A DNA stretch of 64,000 bases from Oasisia sp. SBJ-2009 (GCA_964017155.1 OZ024865.1:20871402-20935401), one strand, 5' to 3'. Numbered from the stretch's first letter, positions 47,095 to 59,610 are shown. Translations and numbers: made by a program. Notes: a model not told the origin generated them from the sequence alone.

Positions 47095-47915
47095 TTGTGT
47101 AAGCAATTGTTTTGATGTTTATGAGGCTTGAGTGGAGATTGCGTCTGATGAATGCTAGGGTGCAGTTTGCAGAAGCTGTAATCTAATGTATATGTTTGTT
47201 ACAGTTTAGGTCTTTGGTTATGCATACTCTTAGGTAGGAATGACTCTGTTTCCTGTAGTGTTATGTTTCCTAGAGTATAATTGAATTGTTTTACATTTCT
47301 TGCATGAGTAGTCTCATCATAAAGCGTTTGTTGGTGTTAAAGTGCATTTGCCAGCCATGTTCCCATTTAGTTAATTCGTCTAGGTCTTTCACTAATTCTT
47401 GTGAGTCTAATTGATTGTTGATTTCTGTGTACTGGACACAGTCATCTGCAAATAGATGAACTGTGGAGTGGATTTGTTTGGTAAATCGTTGGTACCAGGA
47501 AGAGAAGAGGGCCTAGTACCGTCCTTGTGGTGCACCAGATTTAATGGGTCCATGGGGAATGTTCTCCCCTGACCACCACTCTCTGTTCAGAGCATGTGAG
47601 GAATTTTGAAATTCAGACGTGTGTTTTAGTTTGTTTAGGAGCCGGTTACGGGGGACAGTATCGAAAGCTTTTGAGAAGTCCATTATGATCATGTCTACTT
47701 GTGATTTATTATTTAGAGATTTGGATAGGACATGTTTTGTGAGTATTAACTGAGTTTCAGAATGTTTACTGCGGAAGCCATGTTGTTTGTCAAATAAAAC
47801 TGAGTATTGGTCAAGATGGTGCATTATGTTAGAGTAAATGTTCAAGGAGTTTGCAGCATATTGAAGTTAGGGAGATGGGACGGTAATTTGGTGGAAGAGT
47901 TCGGTCTCCCTTCCC
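47095..47915 (-). pseudogene. LINE reverse transcriptase, 3' half
   Basis: Reads NYRPISLTSICCKLLEH, then LFDKQHGFRSKHSETQLIL, IIMDFSKAFDTVPRNRLL (catalytic Asp) and KSGAPQG, and after frameshifts VHLFADDCVQYTEIN (FADD active site) and LDELTKWEHGWQMHFNTNK. Several stops and frameshifts make it non-functional. Confidence 0.8.
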
Positions 47916-48235
47916 ATATAATGTCTATTTAACTTCAAACTTGTTATGATGCTGGACACCTAAAAGAAATAATGGGCCCAATTTTTAAAGTTATTATAAT
48001 TAGTATTTTTTTTAATTCTCCCACTTTCCAGCAAATATTTTTCGGAAAATATACATTTTATAATAAAAAAGCTCCCATTATGTTGAGGACATGGTGACAA
48101 ATAAAGCACACTGCAAGTTTCAATGCAATATCTTTATTTATAATGAAGTTTTTAAATTTGTGTGTGATAAAAGTGACAAACTGAGAAAACGATTTGTAAA
48201 GATGATTAAACATTTATAACGAGCCTGGTTATGTA

Positions 48236-48398
<163 letters not shown>

Positions 48399-48559
48399 GT
48401 AGACAAATAAATGAAGTATATAAGCAGACAGATTTATATACTCATTTCAGAAAAACAATAATAGTAAGCATATACAACATTAAGGAATGTCAATGTTCAT
48501 TCAAGTGATCCCACACTGTAGGCTCTCCCCTCCTTCTGCTTGCTTCTTAGAAGACTCGG

Positions 48560-50372
48560 TTGTCTCTCAAGTCTCTCAAGCTTGGTGGCCTTGCGCTGTC
48601 ACTTCACCAGCTCGGAGCTGGTTCTGAAGGAGCTGTGCAGCCGCTTTGTGTCCTTGTCGCTGCCTAGCACAGTGTGAACACCAGTGGGAATGTTCATCGC
48701 AGCCATCATCACTTCCCCTGATGACACACCCTCGTTCCAATGCAGCACGGCCGACGTTGCTGCTGTGTGCCTTGCAGCTCTTGACGAGTTTCCTGCGCCC
48801 CGGTGCCCATCCGCTTGCAGACGTGGTTGACACGGTCGACCTTCTCGACCACAAGGTCACCTACAGGTTCAGCTCGTTCACAGCACAAAACCCCTTGCTG
48901 TCACCGTCGCTGACGTAGTAGCAGTTGTGTAGCTGTAGGGATCGACTCCACATCAGTACAGCAGCCCACATCTCCATCGCGGGACTCGACTCTGCATGGT
49001 TCTGGTGACAGTCACTGCGAGCGACGTGCTCCGCCTTCCACTGGGTGAACGCGTCCTGTCGCAGCCAGGACCAGTTCGCACACTCATCACAGTACTTGCT
49101 CATGACTGCGACGTCAATACTCTCACCGGTGTCCACTGACATCGCAGGCATTGCACCAAAGTTTGACGTGAAGCCATGCTTGGTCCATGTACCGTCTACA
49201 GTGACGGCAACGTCGATCGTTGACGTCTCTCCGAGTGACGGATCACCCGCACGGTGGAACTCGCGAAGACGCTGCCGAGTCTGCAACAAGTGCTCACGCA
49301 GCACGTCTTGCCTGTCTCTGGGATGCTGGGGTTATGCAGTGACCAACTTTTGCCACTAGCCGGGGGAGCCATGTCAAAGATGTCGCAGAATTTCGCCATG
49401 CCTTCCCTTCCAAGTGCTAGTTCCTTCATTGCATATGCTGCCCGTCAGTTGACGTTGTACGATACGTCACGCTTGGCAGACGAATAAAACGATGTCTGTT
49501 GGCTACAGCGCGTGCACTGGAAGGCGAGATTGGAGCACAGACCACTTCTGGCACTGTACAGCTCAACAATCTTCAGAGTCCCTTCAACAGCAATTACAAT
49601 GAGATTTCATGAGCATTCAGTGATTCACGGTTACCAATGGCATGACATTAGTGTAGTATCAATGATAAGTGAATTTGCATTTACTAAATTAGTTATAAGA
49701 GCTACGTATGACTAGACTTCCTTCACTAGGTCTATTATTATGTTTGTTTGTTTATACATACATACATACAATGTTTATGACCCTCTGTCTCTTGGCCCTG
49801 GCTGTCGACTATTTCTGTCTGACCATGAATCAGTATCATACAGTATCTCCTTGAATATACATACTGTAACGTTTGCAACGTCAAACATAACTATGTAAGA
49901 ATGACTTTATTCCAGGCAAAAATACAACACGTAGATTTGTAGTCCAGCATGGTTCATAGACACAAGCCCCAAAGCACGGAGACCGGAAACCCGTTTTACA
50001 AGTGTCACACTCTGAGATGTTGGGATGTTTGTCCCTGTAAATTAACGATATCGTGACACATACCATTTGCACATCGATGTACTACATTCCTGGTAACTTC
50101 TTCCAACACAGAGACGTCCATCAATCTGTAGCCTGTCGCAGGGATCACTGACTCAGTGCTAGTGTCCAGTCACATCGGGTTCGACTAGTGCTTTGGCAGT
50201 ACGCATCAGTCTGAGTTTACTCAGAGAAACAGTTTCTGGTAAACGGTCGGTCGGTACTACCATTCGTATCACTTCCACTGTCACTCGTGGCTGCAGAGAC
50301 TGTTGCAGAAGCTGGCAACTTCCCCACTTTGGGTGTTCCTCTGAACTTCTTAGATTTACTAACTCGAGGCAT
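48560..50372 (-). pseudogene. Mutator-like (DDE) transposase, degenerate
   Basis: N-terminal segment from about 50372 (MPRVSKSKKFRGTPKVGK) and YRLMDVSVLEEVTRN near 50130; then after a gap a core: AMKELALGREGMAKFCDIFD, VAVTVDGTWTKHGFTSNFGA (first Asp), SKYCDECANWSW, HAESSPAMEMWAAVLMWSRS, CYYVSDGDSKGF (second Asp) and, after a frameshift, VEKVDRVNHVCKRMGT. This order is that of the metazoan Mutator-like transposase domain. Multiple stops and frameshifts mean it is dead. Confidence 0.7.
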
Positions 50373-51363
50373 GACTGATAAACGAAGCAAATTGAAAACA
50401 ACATGGATTCCAGATCACGTGGTCAAGAGCGGTCAGTAGCAGTGCATAGGCAGTTATAGTACTGCCCTCTGCTGGGTTAATATGCAACACATTCCTTGCT
50501 CTTTACAGAATTAAGAAAGATGCATTATTAGTGAATAAAAAGGTAATTTTAGAAGGAGTTGTGCCACTTCCGGTTGCAAACAATCAGCTAGTAGCCTTTT
50601 TAAAATGGCATAGCCTTTTGTAAAAATTGATATATAAAGAAGAGTATGAGATATTCACCAATGCTATATTCACATATTTCCATTGATATATCAAAGTATC
50701 ATATGGTAAAAACAAAACAAAAAACCTCACATCAAGGAGTATCCTCACCTTAGAGATTGGGGTGATGTTGGCTTGCAACCATGAGAGGGGAAGTTCACCT
50801 GTGGTGATTGATCTTTGGAAGATTACTCTGAGAGCTGGGGCTAATTCATTGGCAGCAAGTTGCAATATTTTTGCTGGTACATCATTGGGTCCTGTATATT
50901 TGTTTGTTTTTAACTCATGTAGTAATTGGGCGACTCCCTTTGTTGTGATGGTAATGTCAGGCATAGCTGGTAAGTTCTTTTGGAAAGTTGGTGTTTTCTT
51001 TTATGAAAACTGATTTGAATTGGTCATTGAGGATCTCGGCTTTAAGTTTGTTGTCTGATTCTGTCTGGTGGTCTTTACTAAGGGGTGGTATTTGAATAGT
51101 GTCTACTTTTAGGCTTTTGATGTAGAACCAGAATCGCCTGTACCTTCTGTGGGCCTTTCTTGTTTCTTTATGTGCATTTTGCGTGCCTTACAAACATTTT
51201 CATGACTGGCTTGGTTTCTGAGTATTTTATGGGTGTTGAAGGCTCCTTGTTTACGCTTGTGCAGTCATTTTATACGTTTATTTATCCATGGTGTTTGGTG
51301 ACATTTTCTTATTGTCTTAGTCAGTATGTGAGAGTTCATTGCTGAATTAAGGGCAGTTTGGAA

Positions 51364-52570
51364 TTATTTGTTGTCAACAGTTCCTTCAAGTTTTTCATCT
51401 GGGAGTTCTGGGAAATTCTCAGAAACTTCCTTCACTTTCTGGTTCTTAAGATTCCTTTCAGTCGTTTCCCTGACCTGCTGCTTTGCTGCTTGCCTCTTTG
51501 ATAACACGACCCTTAGATCCTTCTGTTTGTTATTCGCCTCTGTCCAGGCCCAGCTTCGTAGCTTTCTTGCCGATAGCATCTCTCTTTTCGTTTGGCATGG
51601 CATCGAGGTACTCCACTGTTCTATTTTTTGGGCCCTAATCTTACAAGACAAAAAGCAGATAGTTGCATTTGAGGCCCTTTATTTCACTGCTGAGAACATC
51701 CCCATCACCTCCTCAGCATCAATATTGTGAGTATTGGCAGATTTTGTCTCTTCCTTCAGTTTCTCAGTGATATCGACATCAAAATATTTCCTGTACTGGT
51801 GCTCCAGCACATCCACATTGGTCTGGATACAAGCCCCCATCATCACCTTGAACTGGTTCCTTCAGAGCCTGTCTAGGTGCCTGCAGGGTGGTGCTTGAGG
51901 CACCCATTTCTTCACCGAAGATGTCAGTTGTCCATCCCAGAAGATCTAATGGATCCGTCTCCACATTCAGCAGCTCTACAACTTTCTTCACCACTGAAAT
52001 TCCTTCCACATGACGTATTTGATCTTCAGCATTTCTGTAAAACCATTTCATCAACAGGCCAGATAAAAGTTTCCCTAACAGACCGAGAACTTGCATTTCA
52101 ACATGTCCAATGTCAGAGCTAAAGTCATTCCAAGAGGATAAGCCATAATCCAAGAGGATAGTGCATAAGCCACCACAAGCAGTTCCCTTCTGGAGGAATT
52201 TCTGGAACTTCTCATAGTGCTGAATCAGAATAGAGAACATGGAGCCTGTTGCCCCAATATCTCGGCAGTATTCCATGAGGAAGGTTTTCATTTTGCAGAA
52301 AAGTCACAAATCCACGTGGGTCCTCCTTGGCATCTTTATACCTCATCTTATTCATAGACAACACAGTATTTGCTGCTACACAGTCCTTGCCCAAAGTCCT
52401 TTGTCTACACCTGGGATGACCCCTTCACACTTTCTCAGTGCCGATCGAGTCTTGGTAGCGATGGAGTCCAGTGGGTGGAGGTGGCAATTGAGCTCGTTCA
52501 GACTTTTGTCCCAGGCTTGTTCAACAAGTTGAATAGCCGCATGGTTTGCTCACAACGATCTGTCAATGTG
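51364..52570 (-). pseudogene. Unnamed transposase-like ORF, copy 2 (frameshifted)
   Basis: Homologous to the ORF at 45510-46985: NHAAIQLVEQAWDKSLNELN, CHLHPLDSIATKTRSALRKC, MNKMRYKDAKEDPRGF, YWGNRLHVLYSDSA, MQVLGLLGKLLSGLLMKWFY, EEVMGMFSA and FLSCKIRAQK, then a Lys/Glu-rich, coiled-coil-like C-terminus. It is interrupted at 52583 by the end of a hAT element, which removed its 5' part. Several frameshifts. Confidence 0.6.
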
Positions 52571-52582
52571 TTTGAAATATTC

Positions 52583-53290
52583 CAAGGGTAGAAATACCTC
52601 CAAAATGTGTGGCAGTCAGCAGGATTGCCTAACTGGGAAATCTGGCAGTCCTCAACGAGATACCTGGCAGTCCTCAGAGATATCTGGCTGTCGTCAAAGA
52701 TATCTGGCTGTCGTCAAAGATATCTGGGAGTCCTTGGAGATATCTGACTGTCCAGAAATGGCCCAAACTTAAGCAAAATAACATGATAAACACATTTTAA
52801 AATGGGATAAATTAAATGGAAAAACACCAAACGCATACCCCCAAAAACATATATACACCAACACCAAAAACATAGACACCAACAACTCATCCATGTCACT
52901 CAGCAGACTCTGCCAACCTAGCAAGAACTGCTGCTAGGTAACTATCACCTTCCTCACTGTCACTGTCAGTATCGTCCTTCTCCCCACACGTCTGGTTGTC
53001 TGGTTCGGGTGCCGCATGGACTTGGAGTTCCAGTGATGGACGGCTTCCTCTGGGTCAAAGTTGGCCTCAGCTGCAGTTTGAAGAATGACCGTCAGGCTGT
53101 CGTTGGTAGCAGTGTCGTGGAGCTTGCATGGCAGTCCGTCTTTACTAACTTCCATTGTGAGAAGCCCTTCTCGCAGTCCGCAGAGTGAGGGTCAGGTTGA
53201 CCAGGGCCAGGATGTCAGGGCACTGGTCACTGTACAGGTCGTTGATGGTCGACCAGGTCTGCTTCCTGAAGGATGCTGATCTGGAACACA
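52583..53290 (-). mobile_element. hAT element end, same family as 8006-11045 (hAT-3)
   Basis: Begins caagggtagaaatacctcc and continues ggcagtcagcaggattgcc. This matches, in reverse complement, the right end of the element in BUD23 over about 380 bp, including the run of ggcagtcct/ggctgtcgt repeats. Inserted into the transposase-like copy 2. The other end is not located. Confidence 0.7.
52896..53290 (-). pseudogene. hAT transposase C-terminal exon, frameshifted
   Basis: Reads DILALVNLTLTL, then in shifted frames SADCEKGFSQ (the CERxFS dimerisation signature), FDPEEAVHHWNSKSMRH and the acidic tail DSDSEEGDSYLAAVLARLAE before TGA at 52896-52898. At least one frameshift. The tail is shared with 10656-10730. 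Confidence 0.65.
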
Positions 53291-53504
53291 CACGCTGTAA
53301 AATTATAGTGCTTCCTTCATATTCTTTAAAAGCTGCGTTTCTTCATCAAGGCAACCTGGAATATAGATTGATAGACATCAAAGTCACGTTGTTTGATACA
53401 GCAACTATTCATCCAGCTGCAATCAGAAATATACATATTTGCATAAATATATTACAGCCAGTTTATCAGACAAGATACATGAAAATAAAATAAAAGTAAA
53501 CACT

Positions 53505-53899
53505 CACTTCCTGTACAGCCTGTCTGTGAGCACTTCCTGTACAGCCTGTCTGTGAGCACTTCCTGTACAGCCTGTCTGTGAGCACTTCCTGTACAGCCTG
53601 TCTGTGAGCACTTCCTGTACAGCCTGTCTGTGAGCACTTCCTGTACAGCCTGTCTGTGAGCACTTCCTGCACAGCCTGTCTGTGAGCACTTCCTGTACAG
53701 CCTGTCTGTGAGCACTTCCTGTACAGCCTGTCTGTGAGCACTTCCTGTACAGCCTGTCTGTGAGCACTTCCTGTACAGCCTGTCTGTGAGCACTTCCTGT
53801 ACAGCCTGTCTGTGGGCACTTCCTGTACAGCCTGTCTGTGGGCACTTCCTGTACAGCCTGTCTGTGGGCACTTCCTGTACAGCCTGTCTGTGAGCACTG
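53505..53899. repeat. 26-bp minisatellite, about 15 copies
   Basis: Unit cttcctgtacagcctgtctg followed by tgagca, with tgggca variants confined to the right side. Since 26 is not a multiple of 3, the open frames across it cycle through three readings of the same unit and are artefacts. Confidence 0.95.
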
Positions 53900-54136
53900 A
53901 GCAGGGTCCACTGGGGCTCTGCTCGCGGTAGCACCGGTTTGAAACATTTCACGAGAACACAATCAGCATTCAGTAACATTCAGTGGGTTGATTGAATTTG
54001 GCTATGAACTGCAATATTCATGACTTGGCCTTAGAACAGTCTGGTTACTTACTCACCACCGGTATATCATCAGTGTCGGGCCAATTTGTCTGGCAGCCGC
54101 CAGGGTCTGGGGAAACATGTAGGCATTGGCGAATAG

Positions 54137-54382
54137 TCAGAGGCTTGAAGCCAGTCGGGCGTTAAATGACCTGACTCTGTGGTTATAAGTGCTCAAGGGA
54201 ACCCCCCACGACATCCCATGGATATCCTCTGAATAACAGACATAAAAACAACTACCTTGGGGAAGACCTTGAATGACTCCCAAGACTGACAGAAACGCTA
54301 GGGCATCATTCACTACGGTAATCACTGACATGTCTATCGGGACGAGATCATTGGACCCTACATCTACAATTAACAGATGCAT
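54137..54382 (-). pseudogene. SGNH-esterase-like fragment of a retroelement (tentative)
   Basis: LLIVDVGSNDL near the start, a hydrophobic stretch, and YNHRVRSFNARL resemble the SGNH/GDSL-like ORF carried by some invertebrate retroelements. Only this fragment is seen, with no neighbouring domain of the same element. Confidence 0.35.
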
Positions 54383-54654
54383 CTGCCTGTCAAAATGTGC
54401 TCTATGTACATACCAGGATTTTGCATGATCCTACGAAATGATAAGCCCGACTGACCATAACTGGACACCCTAAATACTTGGCCCAGACCCAGCTCCTGGC
54501 CTAGCAACTCTCCTCAACGCTCCGCATACCCAGCCAGTCGTTGGACAAACGAATGGCCAAACAAGCACACTTGTGGCAGGACATCCATCCTGTCTACCAT
54601 CCAGCCCAGTTCACACTGGCAACTGGAAACAATTATAAACAATGCTATAAGGCA

Positions 54655-54812
54655 GTGGCAAACACCATGTCCCGCTCAAGCAGGCAACTACCATTGCATT
54701 TTAACACTATAAGATAGTGGCAAACACCATGTTCCGCTCAAGCAGGCAACTACCATTGCATTTTAACACTATAAGATAGTGGCAAACACCATGTCCCACT
54801 CCTGCAGGCAAC
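54655..54812. repeat. 62-bp tandem repeat, about 2.5 copies
   Basis: gtggcaaacaccatgt recurs at 54655, 54717 and 54779, separated by ccattgcattttaacactat. It abuts the RNase H fragment. Confidence 0.85.
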
Positions 54813-55141
54813 TATCTTCTGACAAAAGTACGCGTCACCACACTGGTTGGTCCTACCTGACCTGTACCCCACTTCAATGTCAAACGAAGCAAGTTGAGCA
54901 ACCCACATGAGCTCAGTCGCCTCAGATTGGCAGTTTTCAAGTGTGCCAGTGGATTATGATCGGTATACACAATGCTGTGTGATCCCAGAGTGTAAGCTTT
55001 GAACTTTTCTGACACAGCCCATTTGAGTGCTAACAATTCGAGCTTGAAGCTGGAAAACTCCAGGTAATTGTGTTCTGGACCCCTCAGAACGTACTGTTCA
55101 CGAGTCCCTGGGGCATTCTTGTGGACTCGTACAAGCCCCAT
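54812..55141 (-). pseudogene. Ty3/Gypsy RNase H fragment
   Basis: SSFKLELLALKWAVSEKF and SIVYTDHNPLAHLKTANL are the RNase H signatures that follow the Gypsy reverse transcriptase. After LRRLSS the reading frame departs from the family (the usual EQRW is lost), so a frameshift is present. No reverse transcriptase lies upstream. Confidence 0.8.
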
Positions 55142-55462
55142 GGTACACAGAACGCAGTTTTAGACACCGAATCTGGGTGCATTGTCACCTGGAAATAACC
55201 ATGGGGGAGATCGAGTGAGGAAAAGAAGCATGCTAAATACATGCAAGGTGCATCTCATAAATACACAAGTCCAAAAGCAACTTATTGACAACAATTACCT
55301 GCCCACAGCCAGATGTCAGGTAACATGAATCAGTGATAGCAGAAGTGTTGGTTGTCACTATAATGTGAATACAATACATTGTTTTAAATGACAGTTACTT
55401 TGAATAGTACATGAAATATCTCATTTCACAATGTAAACATAGTGGGCAATAATACATAGGTG

Positions 55463-55478
55463 CTGCCCTCTGGTGACC
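55463..55478. promoter_or_regulatory. CTCF-like motif
   Basis: ctgccctctggtgacc, in reverse complement close to the CTCF core CCASYAGRKGGCAG. A similar site, ctgccccctggcggc, lies at 56103-56117, flanking the small acidic exon. Motif match by eye only. Confidence 0.3.
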
Positions 55479-55571
55479 ACACGGACACCAACATCCGGCT
55501 ATACACTATGTTTACGATCGTCAACACAGACACCCGCAACACATATTCACTAATAAGCTACTTAGATAATT

Positions 55572-55832
55572 TTATTTAACCATACCAATTGGTGTTTCCC
55601 AGTCGTTCGGGAGGACAGCCTCCACACGCAGACTGTCCTTGTCGGCTTCAGAGTCGGAGTCAGTGAGTGTTGGTTCAAATTGATATGCCTCAACAACAGC
55701 GTCGGCCTGTGCACTCACGCTTGGTAAGATATCTCCATCAGAATCATATACATCGCTGTGACCATCTGTATAGATTTCATCATTTAAAAAACTCCCAGAA
55801 TCAACGCTACTTTCATCACACTCATCAGCCAT
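55572..55832 (-). CDS. Acidic N-terminal exon with YQFEP motif, unrecognised gene
   Basis: 87 codons from ATG at 55832 to a TAA. The protein is very acidic, Ser/Asp-rich and contains VVEAYQFEP, then a DSDSEAD run, then NDWETPIG. YQFEP followed by acidic residues and an N-x-W motif is reminiscent of invertebrate proteins that continue into a Cys-rich P2X-C-terminus-like domain (weak inference). A gtatgg sequence just after CCAATTG could be a splice donor, in which case the stop is intronic and further exons lie at lower coordinates; I found none. Confidence 0.4.
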   Translation of the reverse strand: MADECDESSVDSGSFLNDEIYTDGHSDVYDSDGDILPSVSAQADAVVEAYQFEPTLTDSDSEADKDSLRVEAVLPNDWETPIGMVK

Positions 55833-57756
55833 CCCTATGTGTTTATATCACCACGCAGTGACGGACCGGCTGTTGTGTTCCCACCTCTACGTCACAGGTC
55901 AAAGTACAGCCGAAGGCAGAACGAGCGTTCCCGAAGCGCGCAGCTGGTTTGGCTTTACGTTTAAGTTGATTAATGTGTCAATTAGTCAGCTTAAGTGAGT
56001 AGGGCTATGATTTATAGTTGTAGAATACTATTACTAATATTTTAGCAAAAATCGTCTCTGAGGTTGGGCATACACTTTAATGGACGATAATAAACATCAG
56101 TTCTGCCCCCTGGCGGCTAAAATCTCCGCCAACATCCGTGACCTCCTTGTAAAACATTCTGTAATATATATATATATTTGAATACCAATGTATAAGCAGT
56201 CTAATAATAAATCCAGGCACTCCCTGTCAATTAACTTTTGAAATAAGATAGAATGTTTCAGTCTATCAAAAGCTTAGAAGCTTCTCAAACATGTACCAGG
56301 TAAACATAGACCCATTTAGACTCTTGATTTCATTTAAGACATAAATACACAATGCAGCCCACGATAAGTGCCAGTGAATAACTAATTCGTATGTACAACA
56401 TCTACACATGAGTGACGTCATCACAGGTGTGTGCCTTATTGCCAACTACGACTAGGCTAAGGATAATCAACATTCATGAATAAGTTGTTTTGTTTGCAGT
56501 GAGAGAATCGCAGCCTGAAATGTCGAAAGGCCGTAGCGATTTATCTCGCATAATATGTTATATTGGTATTCAAACAACAACTATGCAGAGCTATGCAGCC
56601 CTACAGCAACTATACGTTCATGTGTTTACGTGTCAAGGATGGACGCGGAGCGGGCGGATGCCAGTATCACAAATCTTTATTGTACACAGACAACAAGACA
56701 AGACCCTGTAACAATAACACAGGTGTTACCACATATATAAATATACACACATACACAATACAACACAGGGATACCTTTACCATCAATCAAAGTAAACATA
56801 TCAAAACTGATGTCAATATACATTAAAATTAAGTACATGAACCGTAAGTTAAAACACTGTCCAACAGCGCAACACAACCAATTAACAGATTCCACTTAAG
56901 ACATCCGTTCTCTGTTGAAAACTTTATGACAACAATAGCACTAAGACAAAAACATACCAACACTCAAAATATAATATAAGAATACAAGAATTAATCACTA
57001 TATGTACCTGCCCACAGCCAGCAATGTCAGGCACACACTTCTTGGCGCATCAGTTAGAGCAACACACACTGTAGAATAAAAGTATTTAACAATTAACACA
57101 GTGGCCTTTCATCAGGTCCATCAACGGTTAACCTCCAGCGACCATCTGGGTAACTACATCTGAACTCACTCGCCGGCTCAATGCCGCCCTTTAGCGAGTA
57201 TCATAGTACATACACAAATTTGGGTTATTACATACGGGACAATTCAGCAAACTTCTTACTTTGTGAAATATCTTCACTGTAAATAGCCGACACAACAGTG
57301 CTACTGTGACGCTATTAGCTTATAACACAGGATACATACAAACGACGACCGCATATTATTCCTATGAATAACCGAGAATACAAGCGGATAAAACATGCAA
57401 TTTTCCCACCACGAGGGATAACGATTTGCAACTGGGCAAGTTTATAGTTATTGGCAAGTTCCTTAATATAAACTCTCACTGATCGCTAGCTGCACAACAT
57501 CATCCTGACTACGCGAGTGTCAACACGTGAAAATAAAACGGTTACTTACAAGTAAAATCATGCTGGCACTCTTAATCATCTATCAGACTTGAACACACGT
57601 GTGGCTGCTTTCACAGCGGCAATTCGAATGACTTTATAATTCCTGCGCGAAAAGCTAACCGAACAACAGCGCCCTCCACCGTCGATTACCACCAATCAAC
57701 CACCTCGTTAGCCAACATGTGGCGCCACCACAAATAAGTCAAAATATACAAACAAT
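55833..57756. other. Unassigned sequence
   Basis: About 1.9 kb with no supported coding exon. Contains a CTCF-like motif at 56103-56117 and short TA and CA-rich runs. The sequence just right of 55832 could be the promoter of the acidic exon. Confidence 0.4.
56103..56117. promoter_or_regulatory. CTCF-like motif
   Basis: ctgccccctggcggc; the reverse complement gccgccagggggcag is a near-consensus CTCF core. Similar motifs occur at 37449-37463, 50462-50476 and 55463-55478. Match by eye only. Confidence 0.35.
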
Positions 57757-57774
57757 GTCATGGCTGTCCATGAC
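57757..57774 (-). repeat. LINE 3'-terminal hairpin, copy 2
   Basis: gtcatggctgtccatgac, a perfect 7-bp stem with a 4-nt loop. The same hairpin with one loop change ends the LINE at 47034-47051, so it is probably the 3' terminal structure of this LINE family. Confidence 0.6.
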
Positions 57775-57775
57775 A

Positions 57776-58790
57776 TACGTAATTGCCATAGATGCTGCTT
57801 ACAGTCCATGTGTCTGAGTCATAGCATTGTAACATTATTGAGTGTCTGCAGGAGTGCTCCTAGTCCTGCTGGCAGCCAATGGTTTGGCATCACTGTCACT
57901 GATCTCTTGCTTGTGGTCGCGGGTATGGTTCCTCCACCATCGGACGTACGCACCCTCTGGCCACAGTATTGGCGACAAGAATACCTTTGGAAGAGGGCAG
58001 TTGCATGTAATGTGGAATGAACTGTATGTGGTGGTAGACTTCACCTGTTCAGCCACAACATCCAGGTTCAGCAAGGAGTCCAGGTACGACTTTAGGTCGA
58101 CCACTGTCAAGTCAGGATCAAGGCGAGAGGCAAAAACATTTGCTCAGCTAAGATCTGACAACTTTGCAGCTCTAATCACCACATTCTTTGCACTTCCGAT
58201 GATTGCAGAGTCTTTCTGCATGGTCTTAGTCGGCATGGTCTTCGCTTTCTTGTGAACTGTCGTCCACTGTTGTACAGCTTCTGCATAGGTAGTGGTTTTG
58301 CCCTCACAGCCACGATCATCATCCACTGTCACTGAATCTTGACTAGAGTAGCTCAGTTGATGGTTTAATTGTCACGTTGTCACATTAATTCTCTTGTTTC
58401 TGCTTATCCGACACTGAGACTTTCATGTTAACTTTGGCAGTAGCAGCGAGCAATGACAGATCATGTGCTGTCACTGCTCACTGTACACTCTCGAGACGCT
58501 CCAGTCATGTCATTTTTAGAACGCCCTGTGAAGGCTGGTGTAGTTTTAGTAGCATGATGAATATCAGCCATCACACTGACTGTCTCCAGCAAGTTATCAT
58601 GAGCCTTAACCTGGGTTGACATCATCGATTGCAGATTGTCACACACGATTGACTGAACCTCCACGGTCAATTTCAGCATGGTTAACCGTTATTTCATCAG
58701 TAGCTGGTTCCATTCAAAGTTCATAAAGATGAGCCTTTGCTTTGCCAACGGCGTCATCACTAGAAGCTCGAGCACAATTGGATGATAGTG
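57776..58790 (-). pseudogene. LINE ORF1 (RRM-like) remnant
   Basis: Minus-strand fragments: ASSDDAVGKAKAHLYE (near 58770), MLKLTVEVQSIVCDNLQSMM, TYAEAVQQWTTVHKKAK, then LDPDLTVVDLKSYLDSLLN, TTTYSSFHITCNCPLPKVFL and SPILWPEGAYVRWWRN. This ends like the ORF1 nucleic-acid-binding protein of CR1/L2-type LINEs. Several stops and frameshifts. ORF2 is absent: the ORF1 end is followed within 60 bp by the 3' hairpin. Confidence 0.65.
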
Positions 58791-58984
58791 TCAGGTGCCA
58801 TCAGGGGTGACTGAACTACTTTTATTTTCTACTTGAGTAGAAGTAAAACTAAGCCTCTTCAAAACTACTTGAGTAGAAGTAAAAGTAACTTGGAAAAAAT
58901 CTACTTGAGTAGAAAGTAGAACTACTTTCTAAAAGTACTTGAAGTAAAAGTAGAAGTAGAACACAACATTTATTATAATACAAA

Positions 58985-59610
58985 ATACGGCCAAAATATA
59001 AATACAATGCCTGTCAATTCAGTCCAGTCCGCCAGTCTGCCAGTGAAGTCCAGTCCAGTGCAGTCCAGTCGGCAAACATGTATGCATTATAATACACAAT
59101 ATATATACAATGCCTGTCAATTCAGTGCAGTCCGCCAGTGAAGTGCAGTGCAGTGCAGTCCAGTCCAGTCCAGCAGGCAAACAAGTATGCATTATAATAC
59201 ACAATATATATATACAATGCCTGTCAATTCAGTCCAGTCCGCCAGTCTGCCAGTGAAGTCCAGTGCAGTCCAGTCGGCAAACATGTATGCATTATAATAC
59301 ACAATATATATACAATGCCTGTCAATTCAGTGCAGTGCAGTCCGCCAGTCCGCCAGTGAAGTCCAGTCCAGTGCAGTCCAGTCCAGCAGGCAAACGAGTA
59401 TGCATTATAATACACAATATATATACAATGCCTGTCAATTCAGTCCAGTGCAGTGCAGTCCGCCAGTCCGCCAGTGAAGTCCAGTCCAGTGCAGTGCAGT
59501 GCAGTCCAGTCCAGCAGGCAAACAAGTATGCATTATAATACACAATATATATATATACAATGCCTGTCAATTCAGTGCAGTGCCAGTCCAGTGACAAGTG
59601 CTGCCACACC
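58985..59610. repeat. 98-132-bp tandem repeat at the 3' end of hAT-2
   Basis: Six copies marked by caatgcctgtcaattcag at 59005, 59108, 59215, 59313, 59426 and 59558. Length variation comes from a ccagtccagtgcagt-type inner repeat and from (TA)n. As in hAT-1, the array sits right after the transposase stop codon. Confidence 0.9.

Noticed and set aside
53452..53979. Three overlapping open frames of 143-175 codons
   Set aside because: Artefacts of a 26-bp minisatellite, which reads openly in all three frames.
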